The notes beneath the pieces were generated by a model. The model had not been told where the DNA came from and did not search any database. It worked only from the letters and a program-made list of their open reading frames with translations. From positions 126,001-190,000 of the forward strand of contig JAQFVV010000180.1 in assembly GCA_028023455.1 (NCBI GenBank): a DNA stretch of 64,000 nt, given 5' to 3'. Position 1 is the stretch's first letter. Every line of letters begins with the position of its first letter. Positions 1-11,776 of this stretch are shown one piece after another. Made by a program: the position numbers and the translations under genes. This stretch comes from Epiperipatus broadwayi (lineage: Eukaryota > Onychophora > Udeonychophora > Euonychophora > Peripatidae).

Positions 1-1177
1 ATTACAGGAGCGTGATGTAATGTAGGATTTAAATGTGGGTTAGCTAGTTAAATAATAGAAGAAACCATGAAGCTCAATCTCAGCTTAAGATTGAATGCTT
101 CACCTAAAGATAATAGTTCGTAAGAAGTTAAAAGTTTTTTTATATTCACTTATCTACCATGGCTTATAAATCATGAATTGGAGAATAAGAAAAATGAAAT
201 GTTACCTAGGATTTGAATTTGATTTGTCATGAGTATGACAAAATGTAACTTCTGTAATTTGTTGGTTCCAACCGGTTGGTGCTAATTCCTTGTAAATCTT
301 TTCTTAATTTGTGATATTATATGAACTCTCATGGATCTCGGCATGGACACTTCATTGTTCCTTAGACTTCACATGAACATGGTTTGTCCTTTGAACTATT
401 TGCTGGTGGTGCTTCAGAGATTCAGGCTGGTGTGTGATACAATGGGTTCAGCAACACATCATTTTCTTCTAATAGTAGCCTCTTTAATTTTTTGGAATCA
501 ATCAATTTATTATGCAGTTTATTTCCAATTAATAATTTTTTGATCCAATTTATTTCCGATCAAATTTATTTCTAATTTAATTAATAATCTTTTATTATAT
601 CATTATTATTCTATTATTATTATATAACAATACAAAGTTCTCCTTTTTATACCTGGTGCTTATCTTGTGGATCCATTGTATATTCTATTTCACTCTGATT
701 GGACTTCTGTTTCTTTTATTTAAAGTCTCTGATCCTTTCCATTGGTCATTGGTTTAAGTGAATAGTAATATTTAGTTTCTTTGTTAATTTTCTCTTAGCC
801 ATTTTTAATTAGATTTCCTTTTGTTTTATAACATTCGCTCTCTATTGTCTTTTTAAAATTCCTTTCTTTTTTTCAAAATCTATTTATACATGCACACATT
901 CAATCTTTTTATTATAAGATAAAACTAACTCCCTTTTTTAGTTTTATTATGAACTAATTAAAAGTAATATTAAATCATTTTTATTTCAATCCCCCCCCCA
1001 CCTTATTTTTATTTAACAATAAACCCACCCATCCTAATATTTTGTTCTTAAATTTCTTTTTCTTCAAACTTTTAAACTTTTATTTTACTTTAATTTTTTT
1101 TTGTTATTTTCCTAAGTATTTTTACTCTTAAAATACTAAAACACACTGTAATGATGTACTTCGATACATTTTATCCA
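1..1177. other. AT-rich stretch without a gene; possible decayed LTR
   Basis: I see no supportable gene. The stretch is AT-rich with T-runs and a C-run near 991. Because the gypsy remnant to its right reads leftward and a polypurine-like tract lies at about 1178-1194 on the minus strand, part of this stretch could be the old 3' LTR. I could not find a matching second LTR, so this is inference only. Confidence 0.35.
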
Positions 1178-1220
1178 TCCCTCCCCTTGAGACTAAAATA
1201 TCATTCTGAGCATTTTAGTT

Positions 1221-1517
1221 TCAAAATCCAAATTCAGAAATACTATAAAATCCCATTGCTTTGTTTTGATTGAAGTTCATTTTTTCATATTCTTGTGTAC
1301 CCATGTTATTTGTTAAATTTTCTTCTTTAGTAATTGAAGGAATCGAGCATTGAATGTTCTTTTTTATGATTTTATATGGCCCATCATATATTGGTTGAAA
1401 GTTTTTGTATATTCCTTTTTCTGGATGCCTTACTGGATTTACTCTCACCATAACTTTATCCTCCAACTTAAACACACATTTGATCTTTCCTTGTCTTCTT
1501 TGTCTTATCTGGACCAT
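1221..1517 (-). pseudogene. gypsy integrase C-terminal domain (GPY/F module)
   Basis: This 98-residue minus-strand frame contains FKLEDKVMVRVNP followed by FQPIYDGPYKIIKK, the SH3-like C-terminal domain of gypsy integrases with the diagnostic GPY signature. No chromodomain is seen after it; the frame ends in low-complexity sequence. It lies directly 3' of the integrase core fragment in the same orientation, so it is the end of the same dead pol gene. Confidence 0.8.
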
Positions 1518-1697
1518 CCTTCTAAGCTTATAGCATGTCTCATCAGCATCTCTTTTCTTGTCAATATATGGCGCTCTGACTGGTAAGATGGTTTTGAATG
1601 GGTATGGAATATTCTTTCCTTGATGGAGTCTGATGGGCTCAAACCCTGTTGATTCATTCTTTTACTATTTTATCTTGCTAGTGACTCTTGTTGCCTC

Positions 1698-2529
1698 CTA
1701 CCCCCATCTGCGAAGATTATTCTGGAGGTACATGCAAAATAAGTGACCCAACTCCCTCATGATTTGTTCACAGGGATTGGACTGTGGATTGTGAATCAAA
1801 GTGAGGATATGTCTTATCTTATGATGTTTCATCCATCTTTTCCATTCTTTAGACAGAAAGAGCATTTTATGGTCTGATATCTGCTTTGGGATTCCCACAT
1901 CTCAAAAATGTATGCTTTGGGATTCCCACATCTCAAAAATGTATGTATTCAAGGACTCATATAGTCTGTCTGGCATTAGCTTGTGTCACTGGGTAGACTG
2001 CCACAAACTTGGAAAAAATGTCACAGGCTACAATAAGATATTTCTTTTGATTAAACTTGGGTAAGGGTTTGTAAAAGTCTTTTTCCAATAAACTGTTGGG
2101 CTGATATGCATATATGGGTCTCAATTGTCCTGCACTTGACATATTAGGGGGTTTGGTTTTTGCACATATGGTACATCTCTCAATGACATTTAAGACACTC
2201 CTATACATTCTTGGACAATAAAACCAAGTGCCTATCCATCCTTTAGTCTTGCTTGCCCCATAATGTCCATACTTTTTATGTATGTACCTGATTATTTGTT
2301 TCCACATGATCATTGGAAGAATGACTCGCATATATTCACCATCCCTCATTTTGCGCTGTAAAAGTCCATCTTTTAGACAATATAGTTTCTTTTCTTTCCA
2401 TAATATATTGTTTATAGGTCTGCTTATAGGTTGGTGGTGCAAATAATATATTATTTGTTTAAATTCTGCACCCTTCTCTTGCAATTCCCTTAGCTTTTTC
2501 AAACCATATTTTATCTTCTCGTCTTTCAT
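1698..2529 (-). pseudogene. gypsy integrase zinc finger and catalytic core, broken
   Basis: The 190-residue piece (1957-2529) carries an HHCC zinc-binding module (HKKYGH followed by CTIC about 30 residues on) and the start of the DDE core (LLEKDF, then LIVACDIFSKF). The second piece (1698-1898) continues it with GIPKQISDHKMLF, the second catalytic Asp region, and NPQSNPCEQIMREL, the catalytic Glu region. The two pieces are separated by a 31-bp tandem duplication that repeats GIPK-coding sequence and breaks the frame. Integrase normally inserts element cDNA into the host chromosome. The DDE residues look retained, but the protein cannot be made whole from this locus. Confidence 0.85.
1884..1945. 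repeat. 31-bp perfect tandem duplication
   Basis: The 31-bp unit beginning CTTTGGGATTCCCACATCTC occurs at 1884-1914 and again at 1915-1945 with no difference that I can see. It lies inside the gypsy integrase reading frame and is not a multiple of three, so it breaks that frame. The lack of divergence implies that it arose well after the element inserted. Confidence 0.9.
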
Positions 2530-2680
2530 GTATTTCTGCCGTTGCTATGTACACGTCATTACAATTTAAATGTTGTTGTTAATGTTTTATTGGGTAGTGA
2601 CTTAAAGCACCTGCCACCATATTGTCTTTGCCTGGACAGTACTGTACACTATAATTAAATTCTTGCAAAAATAACCTCCA

Positions 2681-3290
2681 TCAGATCAGCCTACTATTTG
2701 TGAGAAAACTATGTTTGAGGAACTCAAGGCTCCTGTGGTCGGTGATCACTATCACCTGTGATCCTGTTGAGTATTGCCTAAACTTCTTAAAGACCCACAT
2801 GATTTCTAAAGCCTCTCTCTCAGTTACCATGTAATTTTTCTCTGGCCCATTTAATAAGCAATTTACAAAGAAAAGCACCCATACCTTCCATCATCTTGCA
2901 CCTGGAATAATGTGGCCCCAATCCAATTCCACTGCTGTCCATTTGTACCACAAATGGTTTATTAAAATCTGGGTATGACAGCATGACTTCATTTAAAAAC
3001 ATTTTTTCACATTTTTAAAACCATGCTCTTGTTGCTCTTCCCACACCCATTTTTTGTCTTTGTTTAATAGCTGTAACAGGCTCCATGTCTGAGAAAAATT
3101 TTTTATAGAACCGATTGAAGAAATTACACAATCCAAAGAAAGATTTAACGTCTTTCTTCTTAGTTGGCCTTTAAAAAATCTTGTATAGCTTGGATTTTCT
3201 CTGGATTTGGAGATATTCCTTGCTCACTAATAACATGTCCCAAGAATTTTACTCTGTGGTCATTAAATGGCTTTTACCCAAATTTATTTT
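2681..3290 (-). pseudogene. gypsy reverse transcriptase thumb and RNase H, broken
   Basis: Reading leftward from about 3290, the frame shows KFLGHVISEQGI and then, after a frameshift, KKDVKSFFGLCNFFNRFYK. These are the classic connection/thumb segment of gypsy RT. The next open pieces (2820-3002 and 2681-2878) contain YPDFNKPFVVQMDSSGIGLG, the start of RNase H with its first catalytic Asp, followed by TEREALEIMWVFKKFRQY and ITDHRSLEFL, the Glu and second Asp regions. At least two frameshifts break the reading frame. The YxDD palm is not visible further upstream. It would have copied element RNA and degraded the RNA strand of the hybrid; now non-functional. Confidence 0.85.
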
Positions 3291-3353
3291 AATTCCCTTA
3301 TTTTTACATTAATCGAATAGATGGAACAAAATAAAGTAGAAATGAAAGGTTGA

Positions 3354-4690
3354 GATGAAGGGGATTGTAAAGTAAAAGAAACAAAGTCAGAAATTTCCAA
3401 TGAAGGTCAGGTCAATCCATATATAGAAACTGAGGAAGATCCATCTAAGCAAGGAGTGAGGAAGGAAAACATAGCTGGAGAGCAAGTTGGAAAAATAGAT
3501 GGAAAAACTAAAGATAAGCAAGGAAGTCATGATGAGATAGGTAAAAAGATAGGAGAGAATGAGATGGAGGGAAAATAAAGGTGCCAGAGAAAGAGAATAG
3601 TAGAATAGTTGAGACAAAGCAAGAGATTCCTGAAGATCAGATAGGCCAGAGTATAGTAGAAAGGATCATCTGTGCAGGGAATGAGAAAGGAAAGATGCAA
3701 TTAGGGAGCAAGGTGTAAAAGTAGACAGAAAGCCAGAAAATAAAGGACAGAGCTATGAAGAGATAGTTGAAAACAAAGAAGGTGTAGAAATCCACATAGA
3801 AAATATAAATGACTGTGGAAAACAGAATGAATCAGTAGTAATGAAAACAGACACCAGAAGTACCTCTATGGAAGTAGAGAGGAAAAAAATTTAAAACCAG
3901 GGAAAGATCATCATGGAAGAGTAGAGAGTAATAGTGGAAGAGATAGGTTAGCATTAATAAAAGTAAACTATAAGGTAGAAAAGGGACAGAGACAAGAGCA
4001 TAACCTATGCAAGAAGTATGGAGACCTGGTATGCAAGATAAGTATAAGGGGGAGAATAAACTGTAAGACCAAAATTAAACAGGACATGCTAGGTCTCATC
4101 AAGGAGAGGAAAGTGAAAAGAAGAAAGCTATGCAAGAGGGATAGGATAGAAAATAGATCTTGGTGGAAACAACCAGTCTTCAAATTAGTAAAAGGAAGAG
4201 AAGAATATATATAGAAATAGATAAGAAGACATGTTGGGAGATGTCAAAATTCAAAAGAAAGTGCAGTAAAGACAATGTTAAGGCTAGAGCAGAAATGACA
4301 ATATGGAAAAGGAAAAGAAAAAAGTAGTCCATATGTTTCAAGAAAGAGAAATCAAACAAGAATTAGAGCTCTGAGGCCAAGAAAGGGACACACTAAAGTA
4401 TGTTATAGGAACTTACAATTAAGAAAAGGACTGTACCAGACACTGCCTAAGAACAGTGAATATAATGCTCTACAGCCTAGTAACAAACTTCGCAGTAGAT
4501 TTCACAAATTCCTCCTACTGTATAAGAATCCCTTTAGAATAAAAATATGCCAAGGCCACAATGCTTTCCTGTTAGAAGCAGGAAAAATAATAGGCATGTA
4601 CAATGCACGAAGCCTAAAACCATGTAAATTTTCATCTAGAACCACAGACCTTATCAAAGGATCTAAAGATTTTGAAATCATATATTAGTA
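3354..4690 (+). pseudogene. Decayed Lys/Glu-rich repetitive frame ending like an integrase C-terminus
   Basis: This strand is purine-rich and holds a chain of long stop-free pieces joined by single-base frame changes: about 3354-3578, 3575-3715, 3690-3895, 3900-4215, 4216-4327 and 4322-4690. The first half is very rich in Lys, Glu, Gly and Gln and contains a diverged repeat of about 226 bp. The last piece reads SRFHKFLLLYKNPFRIKICQ and then NAFLLEAGKIIGMYNARSLK before a stop at about 4688. That is close to the end of arthropod gypsy-type integrases, which read 'KFFLLYEGPY...' and then 'NARSLKPY'. I infer a second retroelement pol end, opposite in strand to the gypsy at 1.2-3.3 kb, with an unusual charged linker. 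A non-transposon origin cannot be excluded. Confidence 0.5.
3431..3790 (+). repeat. Two diverged copies of a ~226-bp coding repeat
   Basis: The blocks starting near 3431 and near 3659 align: AGCAAGTTGGAAAAATAGAT at 3481 corresponds to AGCAAGGTGTAAAAGTAGAC at 3707, and flanking words such as ATCCATCTAAGCAAGGAGTG and ATCATCTGTGCAGGGAATG also match. At the protein level EQVGKIDGKTKDKQGSHDEI resembles EQGVKVDRKPENKGQSYEEI. The repeat is within the charged decayed frame. Confidence 0.6.
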
Positions 4691-7223
4691 TTTAGTTATT
4701 TAAAGATAAAATTTAGTAGAATAGAGTAGATATTGTCTTGCTGGTAGAGGGATATAATAATATAGAGCTAGGCTTTCATTAAAATTCTTTAACATTTTGT
4801 TAATACCCAAAGTAAAGGCATCCATTTATAAAAATTAATTTTTCCTGTGAGTTTGAGGATATGAAACATTCAGATCTGTATATCTTTCGGTTTCACCTAT
4901 TATATACTATAGTAGTATTTATTTATGTATACCTATAACCAAATCCTCATATATTATGCTAATTTTAAATCTAATTATACTAGTTGTGTGTGTGTGTGTG
5001 TAATTTAGCATACAGTGTAGAAAATATATATATATATGTAAAAATCAGTAACTATGCATGTATATATTTCTAGTAGTTAAATAATGAAAAAATGCTATGT
5101 ATGTGTAACAAGAAACTACATGTATTCAGGAAAGAATAATGTTAATAGAATTAAAACATTAGAGATTTTTTTTATTTAGAATATTTATTCTAAAATTAAT
5201 ATTTGAAATTATAATATTTCTACATATAACATTAAATTATATAAATAACATTAAATTATATAATTTGTGTTACATATATAATAAAATGTTTTTTCATCTT
5301 TAGATTTGTTTTCTGAAAAAGATGATTTCATAAAATTAATCCTTTTTACTGTATTCTGACCTATTTAAAATTTTAAGAGTAAAAATAGATTTTAAAACCA
5401 AGTATGAATAAAATAACCTGGTCAAGATCTGGAAAAACCACCTGCAATAAAAATCAATAACAGCAGGTATCGCGGATTTCCAAGAATACAGTGAGGTAAT
5501 TAGAAAAACAGATCTGATACTACTGAGACAGGGGAGAGGGAGTGAGCTAATATAGAAGCTCATTGCAGCCATCTTTGAAACACTCAGAAAAACCCTAACT
5601 TTTAAACTTGCAAGTATTTTGTAAAAATGATGATGATGATGGGGTAGAAGGCAATTCCCTTGCTTTCTGGATCCCATGATATTCTACAGGTTGCAGAGAG
5701 AGGTGAACTAGAAGCTGATGCCACCTAAAGAAACCTTCAAGATGAAGCCAATTGCCACAACAAAGAAAAGATAGCGGTAACAAATCTCCATCCATCTAAA
5801 GTTAACTTTTAAACTAAACTTCATAATTCCTAAAAGCTAGCTAAATTTATTATTTATGACCAAAGTAACCTAATGTATTCTAAACTTTCAAGTTAAATGT
5901 ATATTTTATTTTCTTTGATTTAAATCCTAAATCTTGCCTGATTGATTTGAATTCATTAACTTCATCTGATTTATTTAACTGATTTTATGTTTCCACAATT
6001 TTCACATAATTTAGCTTAATAATAATATTTGCTTTTATTAATAATTCTATAACTGAATCAATCTAATTTAGGTTAATTATGTTTCATTTCCCTTTTTAAA
6101 ATAAGCAAATAAAGCCAAATTTCAGATTTCACTTACGCGAAATCTTATTTTAAATTTACGTTTCTTTTAGTAAATCTATGCCAATTTTATCTTATTACCA
6201 ATTATGTATTTGTTTGTGCTATGTTGTTCAGAACAGAGTTTTATTTTTAGTTAAATCGTTAGTGAGAAGTGATTAGATCTTCTTTGTAATTTCACGTATT
6301 AATGTACAAACAAAACTCTTTTCTGAAATGGATAAAATAAATCTTAAGAGATATAATTAAAAGCTTATAAATACGTTAAGATAGATTTGCTTTAAATGTA
6401 ATATTTAATTAATATTTAGCTAAGTGATGAAATACAGCATAAAGCTAGAACTTAGCATTGTAATTATCCAAAATATGCTGTAATCCTCCCTAGAATTATA
6501 AATGTCTATATAGATAGCTTAGCAAATTAGATTCATAAGCTTTCCTTAATAGCATAGTTATAGATGCTATATTATGAACTGATCTACAGTAGTTTCATGG
6601 AAGGAAACTATTGTTTAGGGTCCTATTGTGTTATATAATGATGTAGTCCATGAGGCAAATGTGTCCTTAGGAAATGCTTCAGTGAACATACTTATTGCTG
6701 TATATCATTCCAATGGGCATAGGTTTTAAGGGTCATCCCATTACTCTTAGTTCAGACAAATATTTTCAGATGGGAATAGGTTAAGGACCACCCCATTCTG
6801 CATATTTAGAACTGGAGCATGAGGATCCAGAATATTCAATTAGTTGTTCGATCACCTGGTAGTAGGTATGAATCCCATGAGAAAGCGCACATTCAAGATG
6901 CATGGACTCAGATTATGTATTTTTTATACACCTTGGTATCTGAAGTCTGACTGCCAATTTTCAGTTCATCCTGCCATATAATTGTATATTTCAGCCTTGA
7001 TCTGAAACAGAATCTGATTTTATAGACATATAAGCTATATAGAGAATATATTGATGAATACACATTTAATAAAATATTCTTTATAAATAATAATAATCAC
7101 TTTTGCTAGCTTTAAAGCAAATCTCAATCCAAAATATGGCATAAACTAGGCATAGATCATCATGAGAAAATTAAACTAAATTTTAAGGTAATAATAAGTC
7201 TCATGAAATTGTAACTTAAAATA
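4691..7223. other. AT-rich non-coding stretch
   Basis: No frame with coding character is seen. It contains short (TG)n near 4986, (TA)n near 5027 and a GATGATGATGATG run near 5628. A short stretch at 6840-6880 contains GGTATGAATCCC, reminiscent of a Pol III B box, but no convincing A box or tail, so I do not call a SINE. Confidence 0.5.
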
Positions 7224-7525
7224 TTGTAAATCTTCATCACCTGTGATATATATATAGTAAGCAAAGTAAATTAAATAATTTGTAACCAGAAAACTAAAAT
7301 CACCTGTGAGTGATTTGAAATGCTATATATATATGTGTATATGTGTGTGTGTGTAAATCAACAAACTGTTTGTACCTTTAAAATCATTACCTGCGCGTGA
7401 ACAAAAATTCCAAATATTAATATATTGTAATTTCTAATATCATCAACTGTGTGTGAACCAAAAGATCAAATGTTATTAAGTTGTAATCCCTAAAATCATA
7501 ACCTGCAAGTGAGACAACCTATATA
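7224..7525. repeat. Degenerate ~56-bp tandem array, about five units
   Basis: Five successive units begin with a TTGTAA-type word and contain AAAATCAT-ACCTG-GTGA: near 7226, 7273, 7367, 7424 and 7482. The last three are the clearest: TTAAAATCATTACCTGCGCG, TAATATCATCAACTGTGTGT and TAAAATCATAACCTGCAAGT. The second unit is expanded by a (TATG/TG)n microsatellite. It is not a CRISPR: the units are diverged and there are no unique spacers. Confidence 0.7.
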
Positions 7526-7701
7526 AACTTATTCTATCTTTATTATTTCATTTACTAGTTTTACCATTTATAATTTGGCTTTCATTAAATTTATTTAGAT
7601 TTTAACTTCTGCTTAGTGTCTCAATTCTGCTCATTATTAAGTAGTTAACTATTTGTTATTAAGAATCACAATCCATATTTAGTAATTATGGTCATGTTAC
7701 A

Positions 7702-7702
<1 letters not shown>

Positions 7703-7732
<30 letters not shown>
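7703..7732. repeat. (TA)n microsatellite
   Basis: Perfect run of about 15 TA dinucleotides. Confidence 0.95.
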
Positions 7733-7735
<3 letters not shown>

Positions 7736-9351
7736 TATACTGTTAAACATGTCCATTGCCTATAGTCTTGTGTGTTTACCGATATGCTATTGCCGGCATG
7801 TGATTAAGAAAAATACTGCTGTAGCCTCATATATGCTATCCTTAAAGTAGTAAATCTTTGAGTGGTGGTAAAGGAACTGAGGCAAGATTGGATATGGGGT
7901 CTCAACAACCTCATTTCGATCAGCCTTAGGATGATTTACTAAAGCTCTGGATTTTGTTGCGTGAATGTACAAATTCGACCGTTACAAAGTTATTCATTAA
8001 TACCAATTATTATTTATAGAAAATACTTTTTTATCATGAAGTTTATTTTATTTTTAATTCCTTCTTTATTGTAATTTTATTTTTCTTTCTTGTTGCTTTT
8101 ATTGTAAGTTTTCTCACTGACATATAAATTCCAAAGTAATGTGCACATTCAATTTTTTTCCATTTTTGCAATAGAATATTTTCAGGCTTCTAAACAGCAT
8201 ATATTTATCCATTTTTTAAATCTATTTTCCAGTTAGACTAACACATAGACAGAAACTGTCATGCTTTGGGGTCAAAATCAGACTTGTTGCTGGCTACTTC
8301 AGGGATATTTTTCTCTTTTACATTTTCTCCCAATGAATGTTACATGATGATGTTGATGATGTTTAGCATTTTGCTAAAACTTAGCACATAGTTTTCTTTA
8401 CCTCCACTTTATAAACCAATTTTATTTGGTAGGTCATGCTCTATGCACAGTTGAACTTTTGCTTGTTTTTTTTTCAATAGCTACAGGGCACTCAGGTCTA
8501 CTGATTTACTGCACACCAATATTAGTTTTTGGAACAATCATTTATCCATTCAATCACAATCTAGCCTCCCACATGACAGAATTTAACTTTGTTCAATTAG
8601 GTCTATTTTTTACAAAATATTATTTTCCTCCTTCAAAATCAATATTGCAAAACATGTCAAAGACAAAAAAAAAAATCCACTCATAAGAAAAAATCATCTG
8701 TAATTCTTTATTTTCTTGTGCCAAAATAAAAATAAGATAATCTGTTAATTACACTGATCTGAAAAACATTGCATTTTGTTTTATAGAGAGATAAAGAAAA
8801 ATAATAAAAATTAATTAAACAAAATTCAACAAAAATATTCCTTTTTTTTAATTTTCTTTTAAAAAAAAAACTTTCTCTATGATTTTTCTTTTAAAAGTTA
8901 AAACTAAGACTTTTCAATAATTTGCTAAGGAGAAAAAAAAATCTTATTTTTTTTTAACATTAAAACTAGGAAATAATTACTGAAGAGAAATAATAAAAAA
9001 ATTGTTTACATGATGTATAGTTTTTTTTTCTGTTTTACAACCATTTATAACTCATTAAAATAATATTCACATTATTAATCAAAAATGTTTTGGAACTATT
9101 ATATCATTATCTAAAAAATGCAATCTTTAAAATAAATTAATGCTTGATGTTATAAAATATATATATGGGAAAATTAAATCTTACTATTTTCCTTTTAATT
9201 AAATACATTTTTTCAAAGAACCTTGTAATATTTGAGAGATCCAGAGTTGGCCATAACAGTACTGGCTATAACAGTATAATTGAATACATGATGTTTATAA
9301 TATTCTGTGTATGTGAGAAGTCAAACATGCATTAAAGGATTAATAATGGGA
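7733..9351. other. AT-rich non-coding stretch
   Basis: No gene is supported. The open frame at 8426-8686 has no recognisable domain, and its sequence looks like chance hydrophobic translation of T-rich DNA. Many A and T homopolymers lie between 8650 and 9050. Confidence 0.5.
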
Positions 9352-9967
9352 TGTAGTATTTATTTCTTATTGAGCTGTCTGTATACACACATATGTATAA
9401 TGCAAAATAAAATTTATTATTAAAATTTGTAAATTTTATGCAGACAATAAATTGTTATTATTTTTATTTGAAATAGAACACTTTAGAAAATTTGCCAATC
9501 AAAAGAAAATGAATATTTAATTATGTTAATTAGACAAACTATTAAAAGTATCAGTTGTTCATGCAGTATGTGAGTTGAAAAGAACTGTCAAGTTAATAAT
9601 AATGAAAGTTCTTATGAAGAAGAAAAAAGCAAGGCTATGTTAAAACCGTAGTTTGCAGTAAAGAAGAAGGATAGACTTTAAGAGATATCGATTTTAATGG
9701 TATTATATATAAAATAACTAAAAGCCAAGAATACTCCAGTTGTAGGTGCAAATGTATATAATTTAAAGAAACAATCAATGAAATATGTGCAAGAATGAAA
9801 TATTCTCACAAACAGACTTGTTATTAATTCTTGCTACAAAGTTAAGAAATAACAACTATTATTTTTATTATTATTTTATTTATCATTTATATTATTATTG
9901 TTAAATAAACTTGCTGAATTTTAAAAGTTTGTTCTTGTGTGAATTATTTTTAATTTTGATGCTGACA
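9352..9967 (+). repeat. 5' LTR of the gypsy element
   Basis: It aligns along its length with 14373-15250. Shared landmarks are ATAAAATTTATTATT/ATAAAGTTTTATTATT, GTTAATTAGACAAA/GTTAATTAGCAAA, GCAGTATGTGAGTTGAAAAG/GCAGTATGTGAATTGAAAAG and TAAATAAACTTGCTGAATTT/TAATAAACTTGCTGAAGTTT. It holds only about 50 bp of imperfect ATT repeats (about 9853-9903), where the 3' LTR has over 300 bp. It ends GCTGACA. Confidence 0.8.
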
Positions 9968-10466
9968 TGCTGATAATAAGAATATTCCCATGTAAGCAGC
10001 AGATTGATGCAGTTGACAATTGAACCAGTTTTCTGGTAATAGTAATAGTAAAGTGGCACAGCCAATTTATATGTCAACAAAAGAGAAAAGGGGCAAATAT
10101 AATGATGTGAGTTCTAATTCAGTCTTCAGAAGTTTGATAAAAATAATCCAATATCATGAAACATAAATCGAGCATATCGAGTGTTATATGTGTAGTAATA
10201 AAATTTGAAGATAAGTCAAACTTTTTCACTTTTCTATATTTTGCTACAATAATGTTTTGCTAATAGTAAAACAATTGTATGATTCAAAGACACTGGAAAA
10301 TATACCATATAAAAAGTTAATGAAAATTTTAAATGTATATTTTCAATCAGTAGTTTTGAAATGGATGATCTCCTTATGATTTAGAATGAGGAAAAAGTTA
10401 CCTCATAAGTGCTTCTAAGAGTACTACTTGGCGTTGAGAACACTAGCTAAATAATTCAGCTTTACA

Positions 10467-10760
10467 GTGGATCTGTATGGTATGCTGTTAAGCCATGCTT
10501 TATGCAATGTTAGAAAAATTTGTTACAAGACAGAAATTTCAAAATGCATAGCACTTGTGATGGCCACAGAAAATGTGTTGGAATGCCAAGCTATAATGAG
10601 TGAAGTGAAAAATCCAACAAGTGTAAATAAAACATTACAAAAGTTTCAAAAAATGATCTGACATGTTATTATTGTGGAGCAAAATGACACATAAAAATGT
10701 TATGCAAATTTTAAAAAAAATTCTTTATATGTGACATCAAAGGACATCTAGCTCATGTCT
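10467..10760 (+). pseudogene. gypsy Gag C-terminal part with zinc knuckles, broken
   Basis: The open piece at 10467-10661 ends ECQAIMSEVKNPTSVNKTLQ-KFQKMI, resembling the end of mag/17.6-type Gag proteins. Immediately after it the DNA encodes C-Y-Y-C-G-A-K, a stop, H, then a Cys, and next C-D-I-K-G-H-L-A-H: two decayed CCHC-type knuckles that would bind element RNA. Stops interrupt both. The protease follows about 150 bp downstream, as expected. Confidence 0.7.
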
Positions 10761-10860
10761 CTAGAAGGAAAGATGATAATGGAAAATGCAAACTACATTC
10801 AGATTTTAAATTAGGAGGAGGTGCAGCTTGGAAAAATATAAAATCACTAAAGCCTACAAA

Positions 10861-10983
10861 TAACTACTGGATTAAACTTGATGTGACCATCTGTGATAAT
10901 AAAATTAACATTGAAGTTGATAGTGGTGCAGAGCTGTCAATATTATCTCTTAGAAAATGGAATAAAATGACCACAAAGTAAAA
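10861..10983 (+). pseudogene. gypsy aspartic protease fragment
   Basis: The plus-strand frame reads WIKLDVTICDNKINIEVDSG-AELSIL. VDSGAELSIL is the retroviral-type aspartic protease active site (D-S-G-A), with the catalytic Asp at codon 10919-10921. The flap and second conserved motif are not seen. It lies between Gag and RT, as in gypsy elements, where it processes the polyprotein. Confidence 0.75.
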
Positions 10984-11440
10984 ATAAAAGGCAGTTGGAA
11001 AAGACAGATGTCTCAGTAAAAGTCAATAAAAGACACAAGATATTACTGTTATTTATTGTAAAAAGAAATATAATGTTATTGTTAGGTTGAAGCTAGTTCT
11101 ATCCATTAGGCATATGTTTAAAAGTAGATAAAAAGTCCATTTAGAAGTGTAAGTTAGAAATAAGTTCTCTCCTTTATTTAAATAGGAAATAGCTGAATTA
11201 AAGACATGACCAGTAGACATACAAATTATTGTAAAATGTTTAGCCTACTGTTTTCAAATTATTGAAGGTTCCATATACCTTAAAGCCAAAAGTTAAGGAG
11301 GATATGATCAAAAAGGGGTGTTGTAACCTATGGAAGACTCATTGTGGTCTTCTACCATGATTGCGATTGTGAAACCTGATAAAATTATTTGCCTTAGCTG
11401 AGACTACCAAGTTACACTACATTAAACAAATATATAAACA

Positions 11441-11776
11441 ATGGTGCTTATTCAAAGTGTTGGAATCACTACAAAAGTTTTCATGAAAATAGATTTGAAG
11501 ACCACTTTCCATCAGATACTGATCACAGAAAGAACTGTGGAGCTGTTAACTATTAATATTTACATTAGATTGTTTAGATGTAAACAGCTTTCATACAGAA
11601 TTACAGTGTCACCAAACATCTTTCAGGATAAGATGGATGCTTTGTTTCAGGGCTTGGATAGAGTCATCCTCTATCTAAATGACATTCTTATTATTGCCCA
11701 GAGTAGAGATGAATGTGAAATACATGTAATGGAAATGTGTTCCAAATTAAGTAATGTTAATATTAAGCTGACATAG
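11441..11776 (+). pseudogene. gypsy reverse transcriptase palm, YLND variant
   Basis: This 111-codon frame matches the RT core. VFMKIDLKTTFHQI is the first catalytic Asp block, LLTINIY and SPNIFQDKMDALFQGL follow, and then comes RVILYLNDILIIAQ. The usual catalytic YLDD box reads YLND (codon AAT at 11678-11680), so the first Asp of the pair is lost. The frame breaks before and after. It would copy RNA into cDNA; with the Asp-to-Asn change and stops it is inactive. Confidence 0.85.

Larger units (their letters stand above)
1178..3290 (-). mobile_element. Decayed Ty3/gypsy retrotransposon (pol part)
   Basis: Minus-strand fragments occur in the order expected for a gypsy pol gene: reverse-transcriptase thumb, RNase H, integrase zinc finger, integrase core, integrase GPY/F C-terminus. 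The fragments lie in different frames, separated by stops and frameshifts, so the element is dead. On the minus strand a purine tract (AAGGGGAGGGA, about 1178-1190) directly follows the pol end, as a polypurine tract before a 3' LTR would; an LTR start would then be near 1177. Gag, protease and the catalytic RT palm are not recognisable upstream, and no paired LTR was found. Order and motifs are seen; the family assignment follows from conserved gypsy pol architecture. Confidence 0.85.

Noticed and set aside
3387-4183. Minus-strand frames rich in Ser, Leu and Phe
   Set aside because: They are complements of the purine-rich plus-strand coding relic; the plus strand shows repeat structure and an integrase-like end.
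6820-6885. tRNA/SINE-like segment with GGTATGAATCCC
   Set aside because: No convincing A box, no tail and no second copy in the window.
7224-7525. Regularly spaced repeats that could suggest a CRISPR array
   Set aside because: Units are diverged, adjacent without unique spacers, and the DNA is eukaryotic.
8426-8686. 86-codon plus-strand frame with hydrophobic stretches
   Set aside because: No domain or context; amino-acid composition is as expected from T-rich DNA.
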